Source of the DNA: Lysinibacillus cavernae
GTDB taxonomy: Bacteria > Bacillota > Bacilli > Bacillales_A > Planococcaceae
Reading direction: 5' to 3'
Assembly: GCF_009724685.1 (NCBI RefSeq)
Contig: NZ_WMEF01000005.1
Location: forward strand, 175,831-239,830
Length of the DNA: 64,000 bases
The first letter of the stretch is position 1, and the number at the start of each line of letters is the position of its first letter. The notes below the pieces were generated by a model that made no database searches, had not been told where the DNA came from, and was given only the letters and a program-made list of their open reading frames with translations. Made by a program: the position numbers and the translations under genes. Below, in pieces: positions 8,815 to 16,100 of this stretch.

Positions 8815-9335
8815 GATTTTTTCCTCATTTCCTTCCATAAAAACTCCATATACTGTGCTTCTTCATGAATCGAAAAGGCAGGGATAGCGATTGACGAATC
8901 GAGTGGATAGCTTGGCCAATAGAGCACACAAATAATCTGGGATACTTGCTGTAATAAAGCTTGATCTTGTGCTGTTCGTAAAAGCACAACCTTCGGATAA
9001 TGTTCGTTTTTATACCCTTCAATCAAGATAATATCCATTGGAAAGGATGCATAAATCTCTATTATATCAGCAAGTTCCCAGTTATGTTGATGAATACTCA
9101 AACGTAAAGTTCCTGCTCCCTCAACTGCTGTGACACCCGCACCTGCAAGCTCATGACGACTACTATCCTTTGAAGCGTCTACTATAGGTACACCACCATG
9201 TCCATGATGCTTAATGGTTCCTACTCGAAGCCCTTCCGTTGTAGCTCTCTTAATTAATTGCTCCATCAATGTCGTCTTACCACTATTTTGATAGCCAACT
9301 ATCTGTAAGATTTTTCGATATTGTCCCAAGGCCAC
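8811..9335 (-). CDS. mobB: Molybdopterin-guanine dinucleotide biosynthesis GTPase adaptor
   Basis: P-loop GTP-binding protein that assists MobA in forming molybdopterin guanine dinucleotide. The Walker A motif GYQNSGKTT is at about residue 14, followed by VGTIKHHGHGG and the switch-like DIILIEGYKNEHYPK. GTG at 9335 is five bases after AAGGA. A TTG two codons on is the alternative. It overlaps the moeA end by 37 bases and the moaE start by four, so translation of the cluster is coupled. Confidence 0.93.
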   Translation of the reverse strand: MALGQYRKILQIVGYQNSGKTTLMEQLIKRATTEGLRVGTIKHHGHGGVPIVDASKDSSRHELAGAGVTAVEGAGTLRLSIHQHNWELADIIEIYASFPMDIILIEGYKNEHYPKVVLLRTAQDQALLQQVSQIICVLYWPSYPLDSSIAIPAFSIHEEAQYMEFLWKEMRKKS

Positions 9336-10588
9336 TCACTTCCTTGCAAATCTTCTAACAATAGAACATCTACTTGCATACCCTTTTCATAGCCACGTGA
9401 GCCACCTGGTAAGACAATGAACGCGTTCGCTGTTGCTAAAGAAGAAACTGCACTCGATTTATCAAAACCAGAGGGCTCAACAACTAATTGACCTTTGTCA
9501 TAATAGACATGCGCCCTTACAAAGCGTGTAAATGGATTAGCCTTTGTGAAATCCGCACCTAAAATAGCTTGTTCTCTTCGTAAATGGGGTTGTGAATTAC
9601 TATAGGCCGTGCGAATAATCGGGCGTACAAATAGCTCAAAGCCAACATAGCAGGCTGAAGGATTACCAGAAAGTCCAAATAGTAATTGCCCCTCTCGAGC
9701 GGCTACAGTTGTCACACTACCTGGGCGCATCGCCACTTTGTTAAACAAAACCTTTGCATTTATCGCTTCATAAATGGCTGGTAAGTAATCATAATCTCCT
9801 ACGGAAACACCCCCCGTTGTAATTAACATATCCACTTCCTGTAAGGCTTTTTCAACATTCTCAATACATAATTCGAGATCATCGCTTAACTTGCCAAAAT
9901 ATTTGACTTCTGCTCCAGCACGCTCTATTTGCCCCATCATCATATACGCATTACTATTGCGAATTTTGCCTGGCTGTAAAGATTCACCTGGCTCTAGTAA
10001 TTCGCTACCAGTGGCTATCACACCAATGACCGTTTTACGATAAACAGGTACTTGTTCATAACCAAAAGTAGCAAGTAAGGCCATCACGCCGGGATTAATA
10101 TATTGTCCTTTTTCAATGAGGATAGCACCTTGCTGCACATCTTCCCCTTTGTACGAAATGTTGGACCCCGCTTCAAAAGTCCGTTTAATCGACATATATG
10201 TTTGATGATTTTCTTCGAATGTATGGGTTAATTCTAGCATGACCACTGCATCACACCCTGGTGGGATCGGTGCACCTGTCATAATACGGACAGCTTGTCG
10301 ATCTCCAACGACTTCGTCATAAACATAGCCTGCACCAATTTCCCCAACGACTTGAAAACGGATTGGGTGTTGTGAGGAGGCTTCTTGGCTATCAATCGAG
10401 CGTATAGCATAGCCATCATAAGGGGAACGATCAAAGGCTGGTACATCATGATCAGCTCTTACAGCTTCTGCTATAAAGCGTCCATGGGCTTGTGTTAAAG
10501 GCACAAGCTCCTTTTTTGCTGGGAAGGCAAAGTCCATTACACGATGAACAGCTTCTGCGACAGGAATTGGTTGTCTTTTTTCTAACAT
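9299..10588 (-). CDS. moeA: Molybdopterin molybdenumtransferase
   Basis: Inserts molybdenum into adenylated molybdopterin. The 429 residues show the MoeA domain order: N-terminal VAEAVHRVMDFAF, FDRSPYDGYAIRS, RIMTGAPIPPGCDAVVMLE, the MogA-like nucleotide fold with VIGVIATGSELLEPGE, TTGGVSVGDYDYLP and FGLSGNPSACYVGFELFVRP, then a C-terminal beta domain. The ATG at 10588 follows AAAGGAG. It is second in the minus-strand run moeB-moeA-mobB-moaE-moaD. Confidence 0.96.
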   Translation of the reverse strand: MLEKRQPIPVAEAVHRVMDFAFPAKKELVPLTQAHGRFIAEAVRADHDVPAFDRSPYDGYAIRSIDSQEASSQHPIRFQVVGEIGAGYVYDEVVGDRQAVRIMTGAPIPPGCDAVVMLELTHTFEENHQTYMSIKRTFEAGSNISYKGEDVQQGAILIEKGQYINPGVMALLATFGYEQVPVYRKTVIGVIATGSELLEPGESLQPGKIRNSNAYMMMGQIERAGAEVKYFGKLSDDLELCIENVEKALQEVDMLITTGGVSVGDYDYLPAIYEAINAKVLFNKVAMRPGSVTTVAAREGQLLFGLSGNPSACYVGFELFVRPIIRTAYSNSQPHLRREQAILGADFTKANPFTRFVRAHVYYDKGQLVVEPSGFDKSSAVSSLATANAFIVLPGGSRGYEKGMQVDVLLLEDLQGSEWPWDNIEKSYR

Positions 10589-10601
10589 TTAGTACACTCC
10601 T

Positions 10602-11618
10602 TTAACCTAATAATCGATAGTAAATGCTTTTCGCCTTTTCTATATCTTGTATACCATGAATCACAACTCGCCCATCTTGGAAAATGACTATTCGGTAATC
10701 GTCTGCTTGGCAAGATAGCAAATAAGGATTCATTTGAATTTCACCGTATGGACGAAGCTGTTTTGTCAGCTGGTCGAACTGATAGTGAATTGGCTTTGGC
10801 GGTCGGATTTGTACTGCGTCTCGTCCACAAAGTATCTGTAATTTAGTTTGATTTTCATAAGATAAATAAGGATATGTCGGTTGATTGCCACAAGATGGAC
10901 AATCAGCCTGCCATACTTTTTCGACATTAATTTCATAGTGCTGATTTTGCCAAACATCAAACGTTAAATAGCTTTTTCGTAAGGCTTTCTCATCTCCAAT
11001 GAGCAGTTTTAAAACCTCTGCCACTTGATAAGCTGCAACGATTTGGACCGTTGGACTAATAATTCCTACCGTATCACAAGTCATCCCTGTATGAGGCATG
11101 ACGTTTAACAAGCAATGTAAACAAGGTGTTTTACCTGGTACAATCGTATAGGTTGCACCATAACTTCCAACGCAAGAGCCGTAAACCCAAGGAATACAGT
11201 ACTTTTGCGCAAGGTCATTCATCAGAAAACGGACATCAAAATTATCTGTTGCATCGACCATCACATCGACACTTTCTAACAATGGCAGCAAAGACTCTGT
11301 ACAAGCGTCCATAATAGCCGTATTAATTTCTACGTCCGTGTTGATGCTGTGAAGTCTTGCTTTGGCTGCAATAACTTTCGGTATTTTTTCTTGTGCATCT
11401 TGCTCTGTATATAATTGCTGTCTTTGTAAATTACTCCACTCTACGTAATCCCGATCAATGATGGTAAGCTTGCCAATACCAGCGCGCACAAGTGCTTCTG
11501 CACTAGCACTTCCTAAAGCACCCACACCAATGATTAGGACGTGTTTTTGTTGGATGGATTGTTGCCCTGTTTGTCCAATTGGGTGAAATAATTGTTGTCT
11601 AGAATATCTATTTTGCAT
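10602..11618 (-). CDS. moeB: ThiF/MoeB family adenylyltransferase
   Basis: Adenylates the C-terminal glycine of the MoaD sulfur carrier. Marks are the nucleotide loop IGVGALGSASAEAL, IIDRDYVEWSNLQRQQLY, the CxxC zinc pairs (CLHC and CPSC) and the MVDATDNFDVRFLMND region. The 338 residues are in the MoeB/ThiF range. The C-terminal 60-70 residues look like a degenerate appended domain, without a recognisable rhodanese cysteine loop. The position upstream of moeA, mobB, moaE and moaD supports MoeB over ThiF. A dual role for thiamine cannot be excluded. Confidence 0.88.
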   Translation of the reverse strand: MQNRYSRQQLFHPIGQTGQQSIQQKHVLIIGVGALGSASAEALVRAGIGKLTIIDRDYVEWSNLQRQQLYTEQDAQEKIPKVIAAKARLHSINTDVEINTAIMDACTESLLPLLESVDVMVDATDNFDVRFLMNDLAQKYCIPWVYGSCVGSYGATYTIVPGKTPCLHCLLNVMPHTGMTCDTVGIISPTVQIVAAYQVAEVLKLLIGDEKALRKSYLTFDVWQNQHYEINVEKVWQADCPSCGNQPTYPYLSYENQTKLQILCGRDAVQIRPPKPIHYQFDQLTKQLRPYGEIQMNPYLLSCQADDYRIVIFQDGRVVIHGIQDIEKAKSIYYRLLG

Positions 11619-11725
11619 AAGTATGAGGCCTTTCTTTCTTTGAATTTTCGTTTGACCTTTTCATTAATAGCATTATAATAAAAGCAATGTTTTTCCGCAA
11701 AACACTATCGAAGGAGGTCATTACT

Positions 11726-12220
11726 GTGCATCCCACACATCACCAGCAACCAATCCAAGTTGCAGTTTTAACGGTCAGTGACACACGCACACAAGCAGAT
11801 GATCATGCTGGTCAGCGTATACAATCCTTATTGCAAGAAGCTACATTTGAAGTAGTGGACTACCAACTTACAAAGGACGAACCACTAGATATCGCTAATC
11901 ATGTCAAGAATTGGTGCAGTAGTAAAACAATCAATACCATTATTATCACAGGTGGAACAGGATTTACACCAAGAGACCAAACCTACGACACCATCTTGCC
12001 TCTTTTTGAAAAAGAAATGATGGGATTTGGTGAATTATTTCGAACACTCAGCTACGAAGAAATTGGTCCAAAAGCGATGTTTAGTCGTGCCACAGCTGGA
12101 AGTCTTCAGCAAACAGCCATTTATATTTTACCAGGTTCTACCAACGCCGTAACATTGGCGATGACAAAGCTTATTCTCCCTACTGTACAGCATTTTGTAG
12201 GTGAGTTGAATCGCCTATGA
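11726..12220 (+). CDS. moaB: Molybdenum cofactor biosynthesis protein B
   Basis: MogA/MoaB-like protein that adenylates molybdopterin before molybdenum insertion. Motifs include VAVLTVSDTRTQADDHAGQ, IIITGGTGFTPRDQTYD, RATAGSLQQTAIYILPGS and the closing TVQHFVGEL. A frame extends upstream to 11687, but AAGGAGG lies eight bases before GTG 11726, giving 164 residues. It is divergent from moeB and heads the moaB-mobA-moaC unit, sharing ATGA with mobA. Confidence 0.93.
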   Translation: MHPTHHQQPIQVAVLTVSDTRTQADDHAGQRIQSLLQEATFEVVDYQLTKDEPLDIANHVKNWCSSKTINTIIITGGTGFTPRDQTYDTILPLFEKEMMGFGELFRTLSYEEIGPKAMFSRATAGSLQQTAIYILPGSTNAVTLAMTKLILPTVQHFVGELNRL

Positions 12221-12807
12221 AAATTGCTGGTATTGTGTTAGCTGGTGGTCAATCTTCTCGATATGGTCAACCTAAAATGTTTGAAATATTTGCCGGTCAG
12301 CCTTTATATAAGCATAGTCTTATTGCCTTGCAAAAAAATGAGCTAAATCCAATAGTCATTGCTACGAACGCTCATTTACAACCACAATTTGGAGAGGAAA
12401 AAGTCCAATGGCTCATTGAAAAGCAGCCACATCAAGGACCTCTTTTTGCCTTGCATCATATTATGACAGCCTATCCTGATGTGGAGTGGTTTTTTGTTGT
12501 AGCGAGCGATATGCCATATATGAATACCGATTTTATCAAAAAAATGTTAGTACTTATTGATGATGCATATGATGCCATTGTTCCTACGCAAGCGCTACGC
12601 GATCAACCATTAGCTGCACTATATCGTCGCACAGCTTTACCAAAGGCAAAACAATTAACAGAACAAAACAAACGGAGTATGAAAGTGCTGTTAGAGCAAC
12701 TTCGTGTTTGTTATGTCCCTTTTGATGACGATAGCTCAACATTTATCAATATCAATGCACAACACGACTGGTCACAAACAACTAAAAAGGAGTCTAACAA
12801 TGAATAA
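12217..12807 (+). CDS. mobA: Molybdenum cofactor guanylyltransferase
   Basis: Transfers GMP from GTP to Mo-molybdopterin. The nucleotidyltransferase loop [17 protein letters not shown] opens the protein. [14 protein letters not shown] holds the metal-binding aspartate, and [16 protein letters not shown] follows. The 196 residues are normal. The start overlaps the moaB stop by four bases and its end overlaps the moaC start by eight. Confidence 0.93.
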   Translation: MKIAGIVLAGGQSSRYGQPKMFEIFAGQPLYKHSLIALQKNELNPIVIATNAHLQPQFGEEKVQWLIEKQPHQGPLFALHHIMTAYPDVEWFFVVASDMPYMNTDFIKKMLVLIDDAYDAIVPTQALRDQPLAALYRRTALPKAKQLTEQNKRSMKVLLEQLRVCYVPFDDDSSTFININAQHDWSQTTKKESNNE

Positions 12808-13282
12808 TTTTACACACTGGAACGATGAAGGTCGCCCCAAAATGGTCGACATCTCAGAAAAAGAAATCACTACACGTACAGCCATCGCTCGTAGTACGAT
12901 TACTTTATCCAATGAAGTCTATCAAGCTATCCAACAAGGTGGTATTAAAAAAGGTGATCCGACGCAAGTTGCTCAAATTGCAGGGATCATGGGGGCTAAA
13001 AAAACCGCCGATATCATACCCATGTGCCATCCCATCATGCTACAAGGAACCGATTTCCAATTCGACTATCAAAAAACAGAAGATGGTTATGAGCTCCATA
13101 TTCAAGCCACTGTCAAATGTAGTGGGAAAACCGGTGTTGAAATGGAAGCCCTCACTGCTGTGTCCATCGCTGCTCTAACTTTTTATGATATGTGTAAAGC
13201 CGTTGATAAAACAATGGTCATTAAAGAAACCTATCTTGTGGAAAAAACAGGTGGGAAAAGTGGCACTTTTGTGCATAAATAA
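12800..13282 (+). CDS. moaC: Cyclic pyranopterin monophosphate synthase
   Basis: Second enzyme of molybdopterin precursor synthesis, acting on the MoaA product. Family signatures are [35 protein letters not shown] and [24 protein letters not shown]. The 160-residue start at 12800 follows AAAAAGGAG; the longer frame upstream overlaps mobA and is not supported. It ends the plus-strand unit at a strong terminator. Confidence 0.95.
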   Translation: MNNFTHWNDEGRPKMVDISEKEITTRTAIARSTITLSNEVYQAIQQGGIKKGDPTQVAQIAGIMGAKKTADIIPMCHPIMLQGTDFQFDYQKTEDGYELHIQATVKCSGKTGVEMEALTAVSIAALTFYDMCKAVDKTMVIKETYLVEKTGGKSGTFVHK

Positions 13283-13327
13283 ACAGAAAAATTCGGCATT
13301 ATTTTGCCGATTTTTTCTGTTTTTTTC
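13282..13327. terminator. Bidirectional terminator between moaC and moaA
   Basis: Nested stem: TCGGCA/TGCCGA inside AACAGAAAAA/TTTTTTCTGTT, with T runs in both directions, between convergent genes. Confidence 0.85.
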
Positions 13328-13330
13328 ACT

Positions 13331-14347
13331 CTATCCCCCAATATGAGACATTTCAATTTTTGAATTTTTCCTTTTTGCTATTGTTTGTTCATTGCGTTCA
13401 TCTGAATAACGATCATTCCTTGTCTCCCAAACGTTCATAATACACTTGATGATGGCTGCATCGTCTTGCCCAGATCGTAACAACTCTCTTAAATCCGTTC
13501 CTGCTGTTGCAAATAAACAAGTATATAGTGACCCTTCCGCAGAGAGACGCGCACGTGAGCAATTGGAGCAGAAGGAATCAGTCACAGACGAGATCACACC
13601 AATCTCACCTTGTGCGTCTTGATATTGATAACGCGTTGCCACTTCCCCCTTGTAATTTGGAGCCACTGGCTGTAATGGAGAAAACTGATGGATGTGATCG
13701 ATAATGTCTTTTTTGGACACCACATCATCTAAACGCCAACCGTTCGAATTCCCTACATCCATATACTCAATAAAACGTAGAATATGGTGTTTTTCTTTAA
13801 AAAATTGTGCCATTGTAACGATATCTTGATCATTCTTTCCTTTTTGAACAACCATATTAATTTTTACTTGTAAACCTGCTTCTGCTGCCTTTTCAATTCC
13901 CTCTAACACCGTCAATACCTTGCCTCGATGACCATTCATCTCGAAAAAACGCTCATCATCAAGTGAGTCTAGACTAACGGAGACTCGGGATAAGCCAGCT
14001 TGTGCCAATGGCTGTGCATATTTTTTTAATAAAGAGCCATTCGTTGTTAAAGCAATATCTTCTACACCCTCTATGCGGTGAATACGTGCAATTAATTCGG
14101 GCAAATCACGACGTAGTAATGGCTCCCCGCCCGTAATCCGAACTTTTTTCACGCCTAATGTAACAAAAATTTTTACTAATCGTTCAATCTCATCAAAATT
14201 TAATATTTTATCAGATGGTAAAAATGCGTAATCTGGACCAAATATTTCTGCTGGCATGCAATAGCGACAGCGAAAATTACAGCGATCTGTCACGGATATT
14301 CTTAAATCTCTTAGCGGTCTGTGTAATTGGTCTTGTAGATTCGTCAT
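13331..14347 (-). CDS. moaA: GTP 3',8-cyclase (radical SAM)
   Basis: Radical-SAM enzyme starting molybdopterin synthesis from GTP. It has the SAM cluster motif CNFRCRYC at about residue 23, [12 protein letters not shown], and a second Fe-S cluster from CSNCSRARL plus a third cysteine (YTCLFA). It ends in the essential Gly-Gly (SHIGG). The 338 residues are typical. It follows the fdhD stop without a gap. Confidence 0.96.
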   Translation of the reverse strand: MTNLQDQLHRPLRDLRISVTDRCNFRCRYCMPAEIFGPDYAFLPSDKILNFDEIERLVKIFVTLGVKKVRITGGEPLLRRDLPELIARIHRIEGVEDIALTTNGSLLKKYAQPLAQAGLSRVSVSLDSLDDERFFEMNGHRGKVLTVLEGIEKAAEAGLQVKINMVVQKGKNDQDIVTMAQFFKEKHHILRFIEYMDVGNSNGWRLDDVVSKKDIIDHIHQFSPLQPVAPNYKGEVATRYQYQDAQGEIGVISSVTDSFCSNCSRARLSAEGSLYTCLFATAGTDLRELLRSGQDDAAIIKCIMNVWETRNDRYSDERNEQTIAKRKNSKIEMSHIGG

Positions 14348-15163
14348 TTAATCTCCTTCTTTCAGTTTATTAGCTGGTAATAGGATGCGCTGTGGATGTG
14401 TATAAATATTCAATGAGCTTTGCCTAATAAAGCCAACCGTTGTAATCCCAAGTTGCTCAGCCAATTGTAAGGCTAATTCGGTTGGTGCTGATTTAGATAG
14501 CACAATTGCACAGCCTATTTTAGAGACCTTTAGTAAAATTTCCGATGATATTCGTCCGCTAAATACAATAATTTTGTCTTGCATACTGATGTTGTTGCGT
14601 AAGCAATAGCCGTAAATTTTATCTAAAGCGTTATGACGTCCAATATCCATGCGACTTAACACAATGCCATTGACATCACATAGTGCTGCATTATGCACAC
14701 CGCCTGTTTTTTTAAATATGTCAGCACCATCCTGCATCGCATGCATTAAACGGAAGCAATCCTCCGTCGTCATTTGCACATGAACATCTTCCATCTTTTT
14801 CGCCACTAATGCATCATTCGTAAACACAAAACCTTGTCGACTCATTCCACAACAAGACGTAATATAACGCTTGTTTTGTGTTTGTTGATAATATGGATTG
14901 ACATGTTTTGTTTTGATATGCACAAAGCCTTCTTTTTCTTGGTGCCAAATTTCCTCAATATCCTCATAGCTACGGATCACTCGCTCAGAAGCTAAATATC
15001 CGATAACCATATCCTCCACGTACTCTGGTGTACAAACCATCGTCACAAATTCTTGCTGATTTATTTTCACAGTAACAGCGTATTCTGAGACAACCAAGTC
15101 ATCTATTTCTTTCACTTGCTGCCCTTCTACGCGCATAATTTTCCTCGTTATCGCTCTATCCAT
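14348..15163 (-). CDS. fdhD: Formate dehydrogenase sulfurtransferase accessory protein
   Basis: Delivers sulfur to the molybdenum cofactor of formate dehydrogenase. Visible marks are the VTMVCTPEYVEDMVIGYL region, the cysteine loop YITSCCGMSRQG (adjacent cysteines rather than the CxxC of E. coli), GGVHNAALCD, DIGRHNALDKIYG, SGRISSEILLKVSKIG and SKSAPTELALQLAEQLGITTVGF. About 271 residues. It lies between the mpsC-like gene and moaA on the minus strand, back to back with fdhF, which it should serve. Confidence 0.95.
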   Translation of the reverse strand: MDRAITRKIMRVEGQQVKEIDDLVVSEYAVTVKINQQEFVTMVCTPEYVEDMVIGYLASERVIRSYEDIEEIWHQEKEGFVHIKTKHVNPYYQQTQNKRYITSCCGMSRQGFVFTNDALVAKKMEDVHVQMTTEDCFRLMHAMQDGADIFKKTGGVHNAALCDVNGIVLSRMDIGRHNALDKIYGYCLRNNISMQDKIIVFSGRISSEILLKVSKIGCAIVLSKSAPTELALQLAEQLGITTVGFIRQSSLNIYTHPQRILLPANKLKEGD

Positions 15164-15175
15164 AAGGCATCCCCT

Positions 15176-15523
15176 TTATTCGCTGATATTCTTGTCAAAA
15201 ACAAAGACGGAAATTGCAAAATCCTCTTCAATTTTTATATCTGAAAATAGGTGGAGTAATTTACTACCCATCAGTTCTTCCATACCCTCTGGTGGAGATT
15301 GCGTATATAATTCTTGGATCATACTCGTTCTTGCAGCATGCACCATTTTTAGACCTTCCGGAGTGCTTGCAATGAATTTCTCCGTCGGTGTGATATTTCC
15401 GTATAAAGTGGATACAGCCATATTCTCGACAAAAACCGTATGAATACGCTCTGGACCTTTACCAAATACTTCTTTTCTTAACTTTCGAATCATGTCATTA
15501 AATTCATGTATTTTTTTAGACAT
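15176..15523 (-). CDS. MpsC/DUF2294 family protein
   Basis: Small soluble protein of the DUF2294 family, now associated with the MpsC component of membrane-potential-generating systems. Family features are EFNDMIRKLRKEVFGKGPE, ENMAVSTLYGNITPTEKFIA and ARTSMIQELY. The start at 15523 follows a GGAG site; an upstream frame extension to 15580 is unsupported. It is first in the unit with fdhD and moaA. MpsAB partners are not in this window, so a role tied to formate oxidation or membrane potential is inference. Confidence 0.75.
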   Translation of the reverse strand: MSKKIHEFNDMIRKLRKEVFGKGPERIHTVFVENMAVSTLYGNITPTEKFIASTPEGLKMVHAARTSMIQELYTQSPPEGMEELMGSKLLHLFSDIKIEEDFAISVFVFDKNISE

Positions 15524-15638
15524 AGCAACGATTCTCCTATCGTAATTAAACTTTTTTAGGCAAATGGTTATGAGGGTCACCCTTACAGTTTGTTAATGAT
15601 ATAGCAACTTGAAAAAAAATAAAAGAGAAAATACTTCT

Positions 15639-15653
15639 TGATAATAATTCTCA
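15639..15653. promoter_or_regulatory. Candidate Fur box
   Basis: TGATAATAATTCTCA matches the 7-1-7 Fur consensus TGATAATNATTATCA at 13 of 14 defined positions. It lies between the divergent mpsC-like/fdhD/moaA unit and the fdhF promoter. Iron control would fit iron-rich FdhF and MoaA. Confidence 0.5.
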
Positions 15654-15676
15654 TTTAATAAATTTTATGATAAATA

Positions 15677-15705
15677 TTGTCCATTTTGAAGGAAAAGGCT
15701 ATAAT
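15677..15705 (+). promoter_or_regulatory. Candidate promoter of the fdhF leader
   Basis: TTGTCC (15677-15682), 17-base spacer, TATAAT (15700-15705). The -10 box is perfect and the -35 matches 4 of 6. Start point near 15712, about 390 bases before fdhF. Confidence 0.55.
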
Positions 15706-15711
15706 AATACA

Positions 15712-15903
15712 TATCACAAATGGAATTGATCTATTTTGATCCCTATGTCACGATGTTGCATAGTGTTTTTAATAGTTGAATTCTATTGTTATTAAAAAAT
15801 AAAAGTTGATTGAGTTTTTAGCAAGGCCTGCTAAGAATTTTATCCACCATGAAACATTAGCATGTCTTGTACATGTCATTTCATGGTGGATTTTTTTATT
15901 TTT
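15712..15903 (+). ncRNA. Structured 5' leader RNA of fdhF, unassigned
   Basis: Between the promoter and an intrinsic terminator, three hairpins are visible: CTATG/CATAG (15743-15763), TTTTTAATA/TATTAAAAA (15766-15798) and TTAGCA/TGCTAA with a 5-base loop (15818-15834). No plus-strand gene lies upstream, so the terminator acts on this leader itself. That is the layout of an attenuator or riboswitch, but it does not match any class I can recall, including the molybdenum cofactor motif. Confidence 0.45.
15843..15903 (+). terminator. Intrinsic terminator inside the fdhF leader
   Basis: Twelve-bp perfect stem TCCACCATGAAA/TTTCATGGTGGA with an inner CATGT/ACATG helix, followed by TTTTTTTATTTTT on the plus strand only. 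It lies about 200 bases before fdhF. Confidence 0.85.
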
Positions 15904-16100
15904 ACGAAAACCGAGACATGGATAACTTGTTATGATCTAGCAGATTACCTATTTTGAGGTAGCTTCAAGAACAATTGGGAATTACAATGATAACAAGACA
16001 ATTTTTTCAAAAATAACCAACTCGATTTATTATTCCCTATTTGTCTTAAGCCGTATCATGTTGTCCGATGAGTCTCAAAGTGCAAAAGGAGGAAGTTACC

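Noticed and set aside
15712..15905. Molybdenum cofactor riboswitch
   Set aside because: The stems do not show the conserved blocks I recall for that class; left as an unassigned leader.
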